64,000 nucleotides of DNA from Gordonia sp. PDNC005. GTDB lineage: Bacteria > Actinomycetota > Actinomycetes > Mycobacteriales > Mycobacteriaceae. Location: contig NZ_CP070351.1 in assembly GCF_016919385.1 (NCBI RefSeq), positions 1,922,001 to 1,986,000 of the forward strand, given 5' to 3'. Both the position numbers and the translations under genes were made by a program. Positions 32,042-40,212 of the stretch are shown piece after piece. The stretch's first letter is position 1; every line of letters starts with the position of its first letter. The notes beneath the pieces are model-generated. The model ran no database searches and was not told the origin of the DNA. It saw only the letters and a program-made list of their open reading frames with translations.

Positions 32042-33651
32042 CTTTCATCCGCCGCGACCGTTCGCGGCTTGTTCTGTTCGGTCAGGAGCTCGCGCAGTCG
32101 ACGCCTGCTCACTTTGCCGACACCCGTCTCCGGGAATCCGTCGACCACCACGACGCTGTCGGGCAGCTTCCAGTCGGCGAGTCCGCGATCACGCGCGAAC
32201 GCGCGGAGCATCGGCAGGCTCGGCGGCTCGCTGGAGTCGGCGGCGATCACATATGCGCAGGTCCGCTCGCCGAGGTATTCGTCGGCGACGGCCACAACGA
32301 TCACGTCCCGTACGTTCGGGTGCTCAAGGAGATGTTCCTCGAGTTGCTCTGCGGACACTTTTTCGCCGCCGCGGTTGATGCGGTCGCCGCCGCGCCCGAG
32401 AACCACCAGGTCGCCCCCATCGGTGATCTCGACGACGTCCCCCGTGCGGTACCAGCCGTCCGGCGCGAACGACGCCGGGGCCGCGCCGTTCCAGTACCCG
32501 CGGATCGTGTACGGCCCCTGAACCTCGAGGAAGCCCGGTCCCGTGACGACGGGCGCACCGTCGTCGTCGACCAGTCTCAGCTGGTCCAGCGGCGACATCG
32601 GGCGCCCCTGTGTCCGCGTCACGACGTCGATGGGGTCGTCGAGCCGGGTGTAGCAGACGAGCCCCTCCGCCATGCCGAACACCTGCTGCAGAGTGACGCC
32701 GAGTGCAGGGCCGATCCGACGAGCGAGTTCATCCGGGCAGCGCGCTCCACCGACCTGGATAGTCTCGAGACTGGAGATGTCGTGTGTCGTCCCGCGTTCG
32801 GCCGTTTCGGTCCACAGTCGCGCAAGTGGTGGAACGAGTCCGACCATCGTCGCGCGTTCGCGGTGCACAAGCGGCCATGCCGCCGACGGGGCGGGCGACG
32901 GTGCGAGCACCACTGTCCCGCCCGCGTACAGCGCACCGAGAATCCCCGGCGACGACATCGGGAAGTTGTGTGCGACAGGCAGCACGACGAGGTAGACGGT
33001 GTCGCGCGACACGCCGCACACCTCATTGCTGCGCCACACGCTGTACAGGTAGTCCGCGTGGGTGCGGGGAATCAGTTTGGGCACGCCGGTGCTGCCTCCC
33101 GAGAGCTGCAGGAACGCGACGGACGAGGGCTCTGATCGCGGGTGGTCACGCGGGTCGGTGTGCAGGGCTTCGAGGGTGTCGATCGGAATCAAGTGCCGAA
33201 CGGTGTCGACCTGGTCTGCGACGGACTGCGCGAGCGCCGAGTGATCGAACCGCTCATGCACCCGGGGATGAATGATCGCGACCGCATCCGCGGCGCGCGC
33301 GATGCCGACGAGTTCGGCCTCCCGGTGTGCGGGCAGGCCGAAGACCGGCAACGCACCGAGTCGGAACAGTGCGAACACGGTCTCCACGAAGCCGACCGCG
33401 TTCGGCATCTGGAGCAGTACACGTTCGCCTGGTTCGATCCCGAGTGCCGAGAATCCTGCGGCGAGGCGTCCGACCCGTAGATCTAGTTCGCGGTAGGTCC
33501 ACGAACGATCCACGTCGACGACGGCGGTACGGTCGGCTATCGACGGATCTGCTGCACGCGCGGTCAGCACATCGTCGAACGTCTCGGCGCGCCACAGCCC
33601 CTCGGATTGATACTGTTCAGCGAGTTCAGAGGGCCAACTGGTGAAGGTCAC
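32038..33651 (-). CDS. 2,3-dihydroxybenzoate-AMP ligase (DhbE/EntE-like)
   Basis: 537 residues of the ANL adenylating family. P-loop LSGGSTGVPKLIPRTH near 190; aryl-acid pocket LPVAHNFPMSSPG near 235; A5-like VFGMAEGLVCYTRLDD; YRTGDVVEI; the hinge/A8 region LGRGGDRINRGGEKVSAEQLEEH; and the catalytic Lys in ETGVGKVSRRRL. In the pocket the 'HN...SS' pattern matches dihydroxybenzoate enzymes (Ser at the DhbE Ser240 position) rather than salicylate enzymes, which carry Cys there. It activates DHB and loads the neighbouring carrier protein. The GTG start at 33651 touches the IdeR box, so the mRNA is probably leaderless or the true start is further in. Confidence 0.9.
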   Translation of the reverse strand: MTFTSWPSELAEQYQSEGLWRAETFDDVLTARAADPSIADRTAVVDVDRSWTYRELDLRVGRLAAGFSALGIEPGERVLLQMPNAVGFVETVFALFRLGALPVFGLPAHREAELVGIARAADAVAIIHPRVHERFDHSALAQSVADQVDTVRHLIPIDTLEALHTDPRDHPRSEPSSVAFLQLSGGSTGVPKLIPRTHADYLYSVWRSNEVCGVSRDTVYLVVLPVAHNFPMSSPGILGALYAGGTVVLAPSPAPSAAWPLVHRERATMVGLVPPLARLWTETAERGTTHDISSLETIQVGGARCPDELARRIGPALGVTLQQVFGMAEGLVCYTRLDDPIDVVTRTQGRPMSPLDQLRLVDDDGAPVVTGPGFLEVQGPYTIRGYWNGAAPASFAPDGWYRTGDVVEITDGGDLVVLGRGGDRINRGGEKVSAEQLEEHLLEHPNVRDVIVVAVADEYLGERTCAYVIAADSSEPPSLPMLRAFARDRGLADWKLPDSVVVVDGFPETGVGKVSRRRLRELLTEQNKPRTVAADER

Positions 33652-33669
33652 AAGGTAAGGCTAGCCTAA
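33651..33669. promoter_or_regulatory. IdeR/DtxR iron box filling the gap between the DHB-AMP ligase and isochorismatase genes
   Basis: CAAGGTAAGGCTAGCCTAA matches the IdeR consensus TTAGGTTAGGCTAACCTAA at 15 of 19 positions. The whole divergent gap is only 22 bases (33652-33673), so this one operator covers both promoters and touches both start regions. Confidence 0.85.
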
Positions 33670-33673
33670 TGGC

Positions 33674-34324
33674 ATGCCGATTCCATCCATCGCCCCGTAC
33701 CGAATCCCGCTCGGCCCCTTCCCCGCTCGTGTGGAATGGGACTTGTCCGCCGACCGGACAGCCCTGCTCATCCACGATATGCAGGAGTACTTCATCGACG
33801 CCTACCAGCGAGATGAAGAACCGATGTCGACAGCCTTGGCGAACATGGTCCGCATCCGCGAGGCCGCGGAGGAGTCCGGTGTCCCAGTGGTCTACACGGC
33901 CCAACCCGGCGATCAGCACCCCGCTCGGCGCGGCATCCTGCGCGACTTCTGGGGAACGGGCCTCGTGTCCGGGCGTGACGAACAGATCGTTCCCGAGCTC
34001 GCGCCACGCGACGGCGACATCCAGGTCACCAAATGGCGCTACTCAGGGTTCGCCCGAACCGATCTGCGCCAACTGCTCGCCCATCACGGACGCGACCAGC
34101 TCATCGTGATCGGCGTCTACGCCCACATGGGCTGCATGATCAGTGCGACAGATGCGTTCATGAGCGACGTCGCGCCGTTCTTCGCCGTTGACGCCATGGC
34201 CGACTTCAGCCGTGACGAGCACGAGATGGCCGCCACCTACATCGCCAAACGAGCAGGTCTTGTCATGACGACCGACGCGATCGTCGACGCCCTCCTGTCA
34301 TCTCGGACCCGCGCCAGCGCCTGA
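33674..34324 (+). CDS. Isochorismatase (EntB N-terminal domain-like, without carrier domain)
   Basis: 216 residues aligning with the isochorismatase half of EntB from its first residue ([12 protein letters not shown] against MAIPKLQAYALP of EntB). Catalytic Asp35 in [10 protein letters not shown], the Lys in VTKWRYSGF and the segment [17 protein letters not shown] are present. It hydrolyses isochorismate to 2,3-dihydro-2,3-dihydroxybenzoate plus pyruvate, on the way to DHB. The carrier domain fused to it in EntB is a separate gene here. Neither EntC (isochorismate synthase) nor EntA (dehydrogenase) is in the window. The ATG is five bases after the IdeR box, leaving no room for a ribosome binding site. 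Confidence 0.92.
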   Translation: MPIPSIAPYRIPLGPFPARVEWDLSADRTALLIHDMQEYFIDAYQRDEEPMSTALANMVRIREAAEESGVPVVYTAQPGDQHPARRGILRDFWGTGLVSGRDEQIVPELAPRDGDIQVTKWRYSGFARTDLRQLLAHHGRDQLIVIGVYAHMGCMISATDAFMSDVAPFFAVDAMADFSRDEHEMAATYIAKRAGLVMTTDAIVDALLSSRTRASA

Positions 34325-34341
34325 CAGGTTCGCCACCCGAT

Positions 34342-35868
34342 TCAGCCGGGCAGCAGCCGCCGTATCGTGCCGATGGTGTCGGCCTCGGACGGCGGTTTCG
34401 CGTCCACGCCGGTGCGGTACCGCTTGACCCGGGCGAAGCGAAGCGCGGCCCCGCCGGGATATCGAGTCGACCGCTGCACACCGTCGATCGCGATCTCGAC
34501 GACGGTCTCGGGACGAACGTGCATCACGTGGCCGTCTTCGCCGGTGGCGATCGTCGGGAAGTGAGCGGTCTGCCAGCGGAGCGTCTCGTCGGTGAGTCCT
34601 TTGAACGTCTTGCCGACCATGACGAATCCACCCGGCTCGCCGAACTCGCCGTCCGGATCGCGCGCTCCGAGATGGAGGTTCGACAGCCACCCCGACCGAC
34701 GGCCCGAGCCGCGCTCAACGGCGAGCACCACGAGGTCGTAGGTGTAGACGGGTTTCACCTTGACCCAGTTCGCACCGCGTCGTCCAGCTGCGTACACCGA
34801 GTCGAGCGACTTCACCACGATCCCCTCGTGGCCTCGCGCCAAGGCCTCGCCGAGCACGATCTGCGCCGCGGCCGGATCGGCACCGGGCAGGACCGACCCG
34901 CCGATGACGTGCTCGCCGGCGACCCGCATGAGCACCTCGCGTCGAATGGACAGCGGTTCGTCGATCAACGACCGCCCGTCGCCGTACAGGACGTCGAAGA
35001 ACCACACGTGCAAAGCAGACGCGGCATCCCGACCGAGTCCGCTCATCGTGTCCTGGAAGGGGCGCGCAGCACCGGACTCGTCGAGTGCAAGCGTCTCCCC
35101 GTCGAGAACCAGGTCGCCTCCGGGGAAGGTCGCAACCAGCGCAGCGATGTCTGGGACTCGATCGGTGATGTCGGCGAGGCTCCGCGTGTAAGCGGTGACC
35201 ACACCGCCCACGCGGTGCACCTGTAGCCGCGCGCCGTCGAGCTTGTACTCGACGGACGACGCACCCATGCCCTCTGTCGCCTCACCAGCGGTCGGAGCCG
35301 ATCCGGCCAGCATCGGCTGGACTGGGACGCCGGGCGTCAGATCGACGGCCCTGAGGTCGGCGCCCGACAGTGCCGCGCGGACAGTGGCGCCGAGGTCACC
35401 GCTGAGCATCGCCGCGCGACGGACGATCTCCTTCGGTGTGTCGGTCGCCAGTGCGGCGGCGTCGAGGAGCACTCCTTCCAGCGCTCCCGTTCGCATCTCG
35501 CCGATCATGACGCGCATCAGATAGTCCTGTTCGGCGACGTCGGCTCGGCCGAGCAATCCGTCGAGCGTCTGTGCGCGCACGGCAGCCGACCCGGTGCCGT
35601 GTGCTCCGGCGAGTGTCTGGAAGGCCGCGTCGACATCTGTCACTGTGAGCACCGACCCAGGCCCCGGCTGGGGCCGTGCCTTGCTCAGTGTCCGCCACCC
35701 GATGCCGAGTCGGCCTTGGCGCGGACGCCCGAGGATGAGCCCGACGGCAGCGACGGCTTCGTGTGGCTCGAGTCGCCCGACGACGTCTGCCAAGGCCCGT
35801 GTCTTCGCCAGCCTGGAGCGAGTGGCGGCCACCGTCGACGCCGCGGCGACGAGTTCGCTGAGCAGCAT
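34342..35868 (-). CDS. ligB: ATP-dependent DNA ligase LigB
   Basis: 508 residues. A DNA-binding N-terminal domain is followed by the nucleotidyltransferase motif EYKLDGARLQVHR (adenylated Lys near residue 211), motif III (WFFDVLYGDG), motif IV (EGIVVKSLDS), motif V (WVKVKP) and an OB domain ending with FARVKRYRTG. This is the actinobacterial LigB type, an accessory ligase beside the NAD-dependent LigA. It overlaps the nitroreductase gene by one base (TGATG) and is convergent with the isochorismatase gene. Confidence 0.93.
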   Translation of the reverse strand: MLLSELVAAASTVAATRSRLAKTRALADVVGRLEPHEAVAAVGLILGRPRQGRLGIGWRTLSKARPQPGPGSVLTVTDVDAAFQTLAGAHGTGSAAVRAQTLDGLLGRADVAEQDYLMRVMIGEMRTGALEGVLLDAAALATDTPKEIVRRAAMLSGDLGATVRAALSGADLRAVDLTPGVPVQPMLAGSAPTAGEATEGMGASSVEYKLDGARLQVHRVGGVVTAYTRSLADITDRVPDIAALVATFPGGDLVLDGETLALDESGAARPFQDTMSGLGRDAASALHVWFFDVLYGDGRSLIDEPLSIRREVLMRVAGEHVIGGSVLPGADPAAAQIVLGEALARGHEGIVVKSLDSVYAAGRRGANWVKVKPVYTYDLVVLAVERGSGRRSGWLSNLHLGARDPDGEFGEPGGFVMVGKTFKGLTDETLRWQTAHFPTIATGEDGHVMHVRPETVVEIAIDGVQRSTRYPGGAALRFARVKRYRTGVDAKPPSEADTIGTIRRLLPG

Positions 35869-36533
35869 CAGGACCCGAACGCCGAGCCGTCGAATCGCTC
35901 CCGGGTCACGAACGCCTCCACTTCGGCGCGGCGCAGCCTGGTCAATTGCTTCACCGGTCGCCCCAACGGGACGACGGCGGCCAGGGCGTGCGGCTCGGGA
36001 ATCCCGAGGAGTTCACGGACGGCAGGCTCCTGAGCCACCGCCATCGTGGTGATGGTGCCGCCGTACCCCGCCGCCCGCGCGCCGGTCAAGATGTTCCATA
36101 CCAGCGGATACACGGACCCGCCAGGCACGACCGCTATGCGGTCGAGATCGGAGTCCAGCGCTGCGACCGCTGCCAAGTCGATCGTGACGACAAGCACCAC
36201 CGGCGCATCGGCGATCGGCGCGACAAACGCATCGAGACCTCGGACATCGTCCAGATTCGACTGGGTGACAGTCGTCGGGTGGACAGGATTCCAGGGGTTC
36301 TCCCCTGCCGCCTTCTGAGCGAGGTACCGGCGGGCACCGGTCCTGCTCAAGTCGGCCAGCGCCCTTTTCGTCTCCGCGTCGCGGACCACAACGACGTGGG
36401 CTCCCTGGCGGTTGCCGCCGCTCGGCGCGAACCTCGCGGTCTCGAGAATCCGGTAAAGGTCGTCGTCGGACACGTCGTCGGCGGTGAACTCGCGCGCGGC
36501 GAACGTCGTGCGGACCACGTCGTCGTATTCCAT
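35868..36533 (-). CDS. FMN-dependent nitroreductase family protein
   Basis: 221 residues. N-terminal FMN-binding pattern TTFAAREFTADDVSDDDLYRIL and ARFAPSGGNRQGAHVVVVRD, and a C-terminal segment (LGIPEPHALAAVVPLGRP) usual for nitroreductase-fold enzymes. It reduces small quinones, nitro or related compounds with NAD(P)H. It is co-directional and one-base coupled with ligB. The physiological substrate is not evident. Confidence 0.88.
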   Translation of the reverse strand: MEYDDVVRTTFAAREFTADDVSDDDLYRILETARFAPSGGNRQGAHVVVVRDAETKRALADLSRTGARRYLAQKAAGENPWNPVHPTTVTQSNLDDVRGLDAFVAPIADAPVVLVVTIDLAAVAALDSDLDRIAVVPGGSVYPLVWNILTGARAAGYGGTITTMAVAQEPAVRELLGIPEPHALAAVVPLGRPVKQLTRLRRAEVEAFVTRERFDGSAFGS

Positions 36534-36565
36534 GGTCCGATGGTCGCACCCGGACGAGACCGGCG

Positions 36566-37180
36566 CTACCGCTTGGTGAACGCGATCGTGCCTCCACTCG
36601 ACGGCGGCTTAGCCGACGTGCCCGGGCCGAGGAAGTCACGGCCGATCCAGACTGTCGAGGTGAGTCTCCGATATTCGTGCGTGCTAATCATCAAGCCGCC
36701 GAAATCGCGGCTGAAGTCGGCCGTCCACGCCGGTCGCCGATCGGCGAACGAACGTGGCGCGAACACCACAGGGCCTCCCGCGTCTCTGCCCGTGATGTAG
36801 TTCTTGTACACCCACGGCTGGCCTTGAGGTCCTTTCGCAAACGTCAGTCCGTCGCCGAGCCTCGACTGAGTCGTGGTGAAGAGTTTCGAGTCCTGGTAGT
36901 CGTCGATACCGTTCTTTCCCTTCTGCGCGGGAAGCAGGTAGAGGCGGTAGCGGCCCGGATCGGGGAGGGTTCCCGGGGCCGCGGAATCGAAGAGGTCGAG
37001 AATCTGCTTGCTTGTGCAGTGATCCATCAGGCTGTCTATCGTCTTCGCAGCGCTGGTGTCGTCGATGACGCACCTGCCGTCCGGATCGCCAGGAGCAGCG
37101 GACGCGACACTGGCCGAGGCGAGAGCCACGACGCCGACTAGCGGGACTAGCACCATGCGCATCAGTGCTGACTTGGTCAT
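36566..37180 (-). CDS. Secreted protein of unknown function
   Basis: 204 residues from ATG 37180, chosen because it overlaps the upstream stop (ATGA) and opens a clear signal peptide (MTKSALMRMVLVPLVGVVAL, cleavage likely after ASVASA). The mature part contains two cysteines (GRCVIDD and MDHCTSK) that may form a disulfide, then a beta-rich segment (YRLYLLPAQKGKNGIDDYQD). I do not recognise the family. It is coupled to another secreted protein, so the two may act together outside the membrane. Confidence 0.7.
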   Translation of the reverse strand: MTKSALMRMVLVPLVGVVALASASVASAAPGDPDGRCVIDDTSAAKTIDSLMDHCTSKQILDLFDSAAPGTLPDPGRYRLYLLPAQKGKNGIDDYQDSKLFTTTQSRLGDGLTFAKGPQGQPWVYKNYITGRDAGGPVVFAPRSFADRRPAWTADFSRDFGGLMISTHEYRRLTSTVWIGRDFLGPGTSAKPPSSGGTIAFTKR

Positions 37181-38424
37181 TTCACGATCACCTTCGTCTG
37201 GTCGAGAATGCTCTGCGCGAGCGGCCCGAGGTTGAACAGGACACGGTGTTGCTGCAGCTGACGATCGTACGGCGTACGCATGTAGGCGGCGAGGGCGTCC
37301 CAGTTGTGCGCCACCTGCCACTCGTATTTGGGCAGCAGTTCGGCGTTGATGTACTCCCAGCGCGACGCGAAGACCGACCAGTTCCACGAGGGCAGCGGTG
37401 TCACGACACGAACGGTCCGCCCCTCGACTCGGGTCGTCACATCGTACGGTCGATGAGCCCTCATCGGCCGCACCCCGGCCACGGACGGCGAACCGACGAT
37501 TGTCGACGCGTAGGTCAGCGCTTCACCGACCGGGGCGCGGTACGCCCTCGTCTCATCCCATTGGCGCGCGACCACCGCCTCCTGCTCCCGACGGAGGAGT
37601 GCGCCGTTGCCTGCAGAGATGCGGTCGGCGCCACCGGATGCGATGTCGGTGAACGCGTCGAGCACGTCCGGCGGGTAGAGGCCGGTGCGGACGAGTTCGC
37701 GGACGGCGCCGAGGCCTCCGGCGACGTAGGCGGTGTGCAGCGGCATCAGGTCGCCGAAGATGTTCTTCTGCATAACGAGGATCTGTCCGATCACCGCGGT
37801 GATGTCAGCGGGTGTGATCGTCGCACCGACCTCGGCGAGCGCACGCACGCCTCGTGGCAGCGCCGCTACCAGTCGGTCACCGCCCGCGGCAGATGATCTG
37901 CGGACGATCTCCGCCATGACCGGTTGAAGCCGCGAGATCTCGAAGACACGTCCGCCCAGTTCGAGGTCGATCAGCCCACCGCCGAAATCCGCCCCGACCT
38001 GGCCTGCCATTCCAGCCCAGCGGAGTTCGCGATGAGCTAGCTGGAGATCCTCGTAGTAGCGGTAGGAGCGTTCGAGATTGGACAGGTTCGCTGTTGCGCC
38101 GGCACGAGGATCCCACCGCTCGAGGTCGATCCCGGCTTTCTCCGTGGTCCGCAGCAGCCAGTACGCGTACAGCAGCGCTCCGTAGCGTTTCGGCGACAGT
38201 CCTTCCGACCGCGCCTGTACGAGCAGCGGGCGGATATCCGAACTGCGGTGTGGCAGGTCGGGATTGGGTGCGCCGACGCCGTGCGACGCGTCTCGATTGG
38301 GCAGCGGCGCATCGAGGTACCGCGCGAGACTCTCGGGTGTCGGCGACGCCGTCACCGCTCCAGCCGGTATCAGCGCGCACGTCAGAAGCGCCGCGCCAAT
38401 AACCGTCGTGATTCTTCGCCTCAT
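37177..38424 (-). CDS. Secreted protein of unknown function
   Basis: 415 residues from ATG 38424, which opens a signal peptide (MRRRITTVIGAALLTCALIP, cleavage near AGAVTAS). The mature protein is mostly helical and rich in aromatic/charged pairs (ANLSNLERSYRYYEDLQLAH, SWNWSVFASRWEYINAELLP). The segment 'NLS..ER.YRYY...HRELRWAGMA' loosely recalls DUF2515 proteins, but I would not assign it on that basis. No catalytic motif is visible. It is translationally coupled to the downstream secreted protein. Confidence 0.68.
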   Translation of the reverse strand: MRRRITTVIGAALLTCALIPAGAVTASPTPESLARYLDAPLPNRDASHGVGAPNPDLPHRSSDIRPLLVQARSEGLSPKRYGALLYAYWLLRTTEKAGIDLERWDPRAGATANLSNLERSYRYYEDLQLAHRELRWAGMAGQVGADFGGGLIDLELGGRVFEISRLQPVMAEIVRRSSAAGGDRLVAALPRGVRALAEVGATITPADITAVIGQILVMQKNIFGDLMPLHTAYVAGGLGAVRELVRTGLYPPDVLDAFTDIASGGADRISAGNGALLRREQEAVVARQWDETRAYRAPVGEALTYASTIVGSPSVAGVRPMRAHRPYDVTTRVEGRTVRVVTPLPSWNWSVFASRWEYINAELLPKYEWQVAHNWDALAAYMRTPYDRQLQQHRVLFNLGPLAQSILDQTKVIVK

Positions 38425-38520
38425 ACCGCCTCGATCCGTCGTCGGCCGTCCCCGATGACCGGCGACGTGCGGCGGCCAGACTACGACAGACTCCTCGAGC
38501 GGTGCCAAACGAGGCACAGA

Positions 38521-39300
38521 TCAGGCGGTGTCGCCTCGTCGTGGGCCCCGGAACGCTGACGGTGGCGATCCGAGGGCTTTGGTGAACGCCGCTGTGAAGG
38601 AGGCTGGTGAGGAGTATCCCAACCGACCCGACACCTCTGTGACCGTATCCGTCATCAGCATCGGCATCGATGCGAGCAGGCGGGCCCGTGTCCGCCACAC
38701 CGCAGCGCTGAGGCCTGTCTCCGCGCGGAACCTGCGGTCGAACGTGCGCATGCTCATCGAGGCCGCGCCTGCCCATTCGCCTGTGGTCAGGCCCGCGTCC
38801 GGGTGCTCGAGGTAGTTCCGACACAGTCCGCGGAGTGGTTCGGAGTCCGGGAGGATCACCTCGAACGGCGACGGTGCGAGGGCCCTCACCTCGTGCAGCA
38901 TCAGCGAGACGAGCGTTGCGTCGCGCTCGGACCGCATCGGGTCGATCGGTATTCGACTGACCTCGCCGAGGATCTCGCGAAGCAGCGGTCCGACGTCGAT
39001 CACCCTGCAAACCGTCGGCCACCACGGCACGGCGCCAGGTTCGATGTACACGCTCCAGGTGGACACCCCGTGCATGTGCACCTGGTGAGGGGTGAGGGGC
39101 GGGATGAGCACGGCGCGCTCGGCCGGTACGAACCATCGGCCGTCGTCTGTCACGACGTCCATCACTCCGCGCGATCCGTACAGCAACTGCGCCCGACGAT
39201 GGCTGTGCAGCGGGAGAACGGTGTCCGCACCGTAGTCGGTACCGACCGGGAGCACTTCGATCGGAAGGTTGTCGTAGTCGTCGATCGCCAATCCGAACAC
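38521..39300 (-). CDS. AraC-family transcriptional regulator
   Basis: 259 residues from GTG 39300. An N-terminal cupin-like sensor (VLPLHSHRRAQLLYGSRGVM, ERAVLIPPLTPHQVHMHG) is followed by two helix-turn-helix motifs (TTGEWAGAASMSMRTFDRRF; VTEVSGRLGYSSPASFTAAF). The histidine-rich cupin suggests small-ligand or metal sensing. It is divergent from a TauE/SafE permease, its probable target. The frame extends upstream to 39582, but that part overlaps the permease gene and is not coding-like. Confidence 0.88.
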   Translation of the reverse strand: MFGLAIDDYDNLPIEVLPVGTDYGADTVLPLHSHRRAQLLYGSRGVMDVVTDDGRWFVPAERAVLIPPLTPHQVHMHGVSTWSVYIEPGAVPWWPTVCRVIDVGPLLREILGEVSRIPIDPMRSERDATLVSLMLHEVRALAPSPFEVILPDSEPLRGLCRNYLEHPDAGLTTGEWAGAASMSMRTFDRRFRAETGLSAAVWRTRARLLASMPMLMTDTVTEVSGRLGYSSPASFTAAFTKALGSPPSAFRGPRRGDTA

Positions 39301-39385
39301 GGCTCCGATCCTAGTGGCCGATATTCGATGATCAATGGCAGACCATCGATTGCTCGCCGCGGCGCGTCTCGGCTGGACTGAAGCC

Positions 39386-40180
39386 ATGACAACAACCGTG
39401 CTCTTGATCATCGGCGTGGCGGTGGGCGTCACCACCGTCCTGTTCGGCTTCGGCGGCGGGTTCGTGACGGTCCCGGTGATCACCATCGTCGACGCCGCGC
39501 TCGGCGACGGCGCCATCCGAGTCGCCACCGCAACGTCGGCGCTGGTGATGGTGGTCAACGCCGCGGTGGCCACCGCGTCCACGCGACGTCGTGTGCTCGC
39601 ACGACTCGGCGGCCGGGCCGGACTGGTCGGGTTGCTCGCCTTCGGCGGAGCCCTCGGCGCGTGGGCGGGCCGTCTCGCACCGGACTCGGTGATCGCCTGG
39701 GGCTTCGTCGCCTATGTCGCTGTGACGGTTCTCGACCTTGTGCTCCGACCGGGTTTTGTCCGACGACTGCGAGTGAATCCGACCGCGGACATCGGGACTG
39801 CCGGTCTACCGACGTGGACGGGTGTCCCGATCGGAACGGTCGCCGCCTTCCTCGGTGTCGGCGGGAGCGTCATGACGGTGCCGCTTCTGCGCCGGGCCGG
39901 GTCGACTATGACCGACGCCGCGGCACTCGCCAACCCGCTCACCCTTGCGATCGTGATTCCTGCAGTCGTGGTGTCCCTCGCCGGACGCTCCGACATGGCT
40001 CCGGCATCGGATCTTGTCGGGTCCGTTGACGTCCGTGCGGCCGCTGCCCTCCTCGCGGCGTCGATACCCGTGGTGGTCCTGCTTCGACGCCGTCCGCCGA
40101 CGATTCCCGATCGTCTCCACGCGATCGTCTACATCGTGTTGTTGATCGCCGCCGGCGTTGTCGTCGCGACCGTGCACTGA
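39386..40180 (+). CDS. TauE/SafE family membrane permease
   Basis: 264 residues with about eight hydrophobic segments. The family repeat is recognisable in TTVLFGFGGGFVTVPVI near the start and AAFLGVGGSVMTVPLL near residue 155, the two glycine-rich half-repeats of TauE/SafE proteins. They export sulfite or sulfo-organic anions, or act as general anion permeases. It is divergent from the AraC regulator. The start ATG 39386 was chosen because TM1 begins directly after it. Confidence 0.88.
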   Translation: MTTTVLLIIGVAVGVTTVLFGFGGGFVTVPVITIVDAALGDGAIRVATATSALVMVVNAAVATASTRRRVLARLGGRAGLVGLLAFGGALGAWAGRLAPDSVIAWGFVAYVAVTVLDLVLRPGFVRRLRVNPTADIGTAGLPTWTGVPIGTVAAFLGVGGSVMTVPLLRRAGSTMTDAAALANPLTLAIVIPAVVVSLAGRSDMAPASDLVGSVDVRAAAALLAASIPVVVLLRRRPPTIPDRLHAIVYIVLLIAAGVVVATVH

Positions 40181-40212
40181 CCGCGCCCCGCGTCGTCGGC
40201 CATGATGGACCC

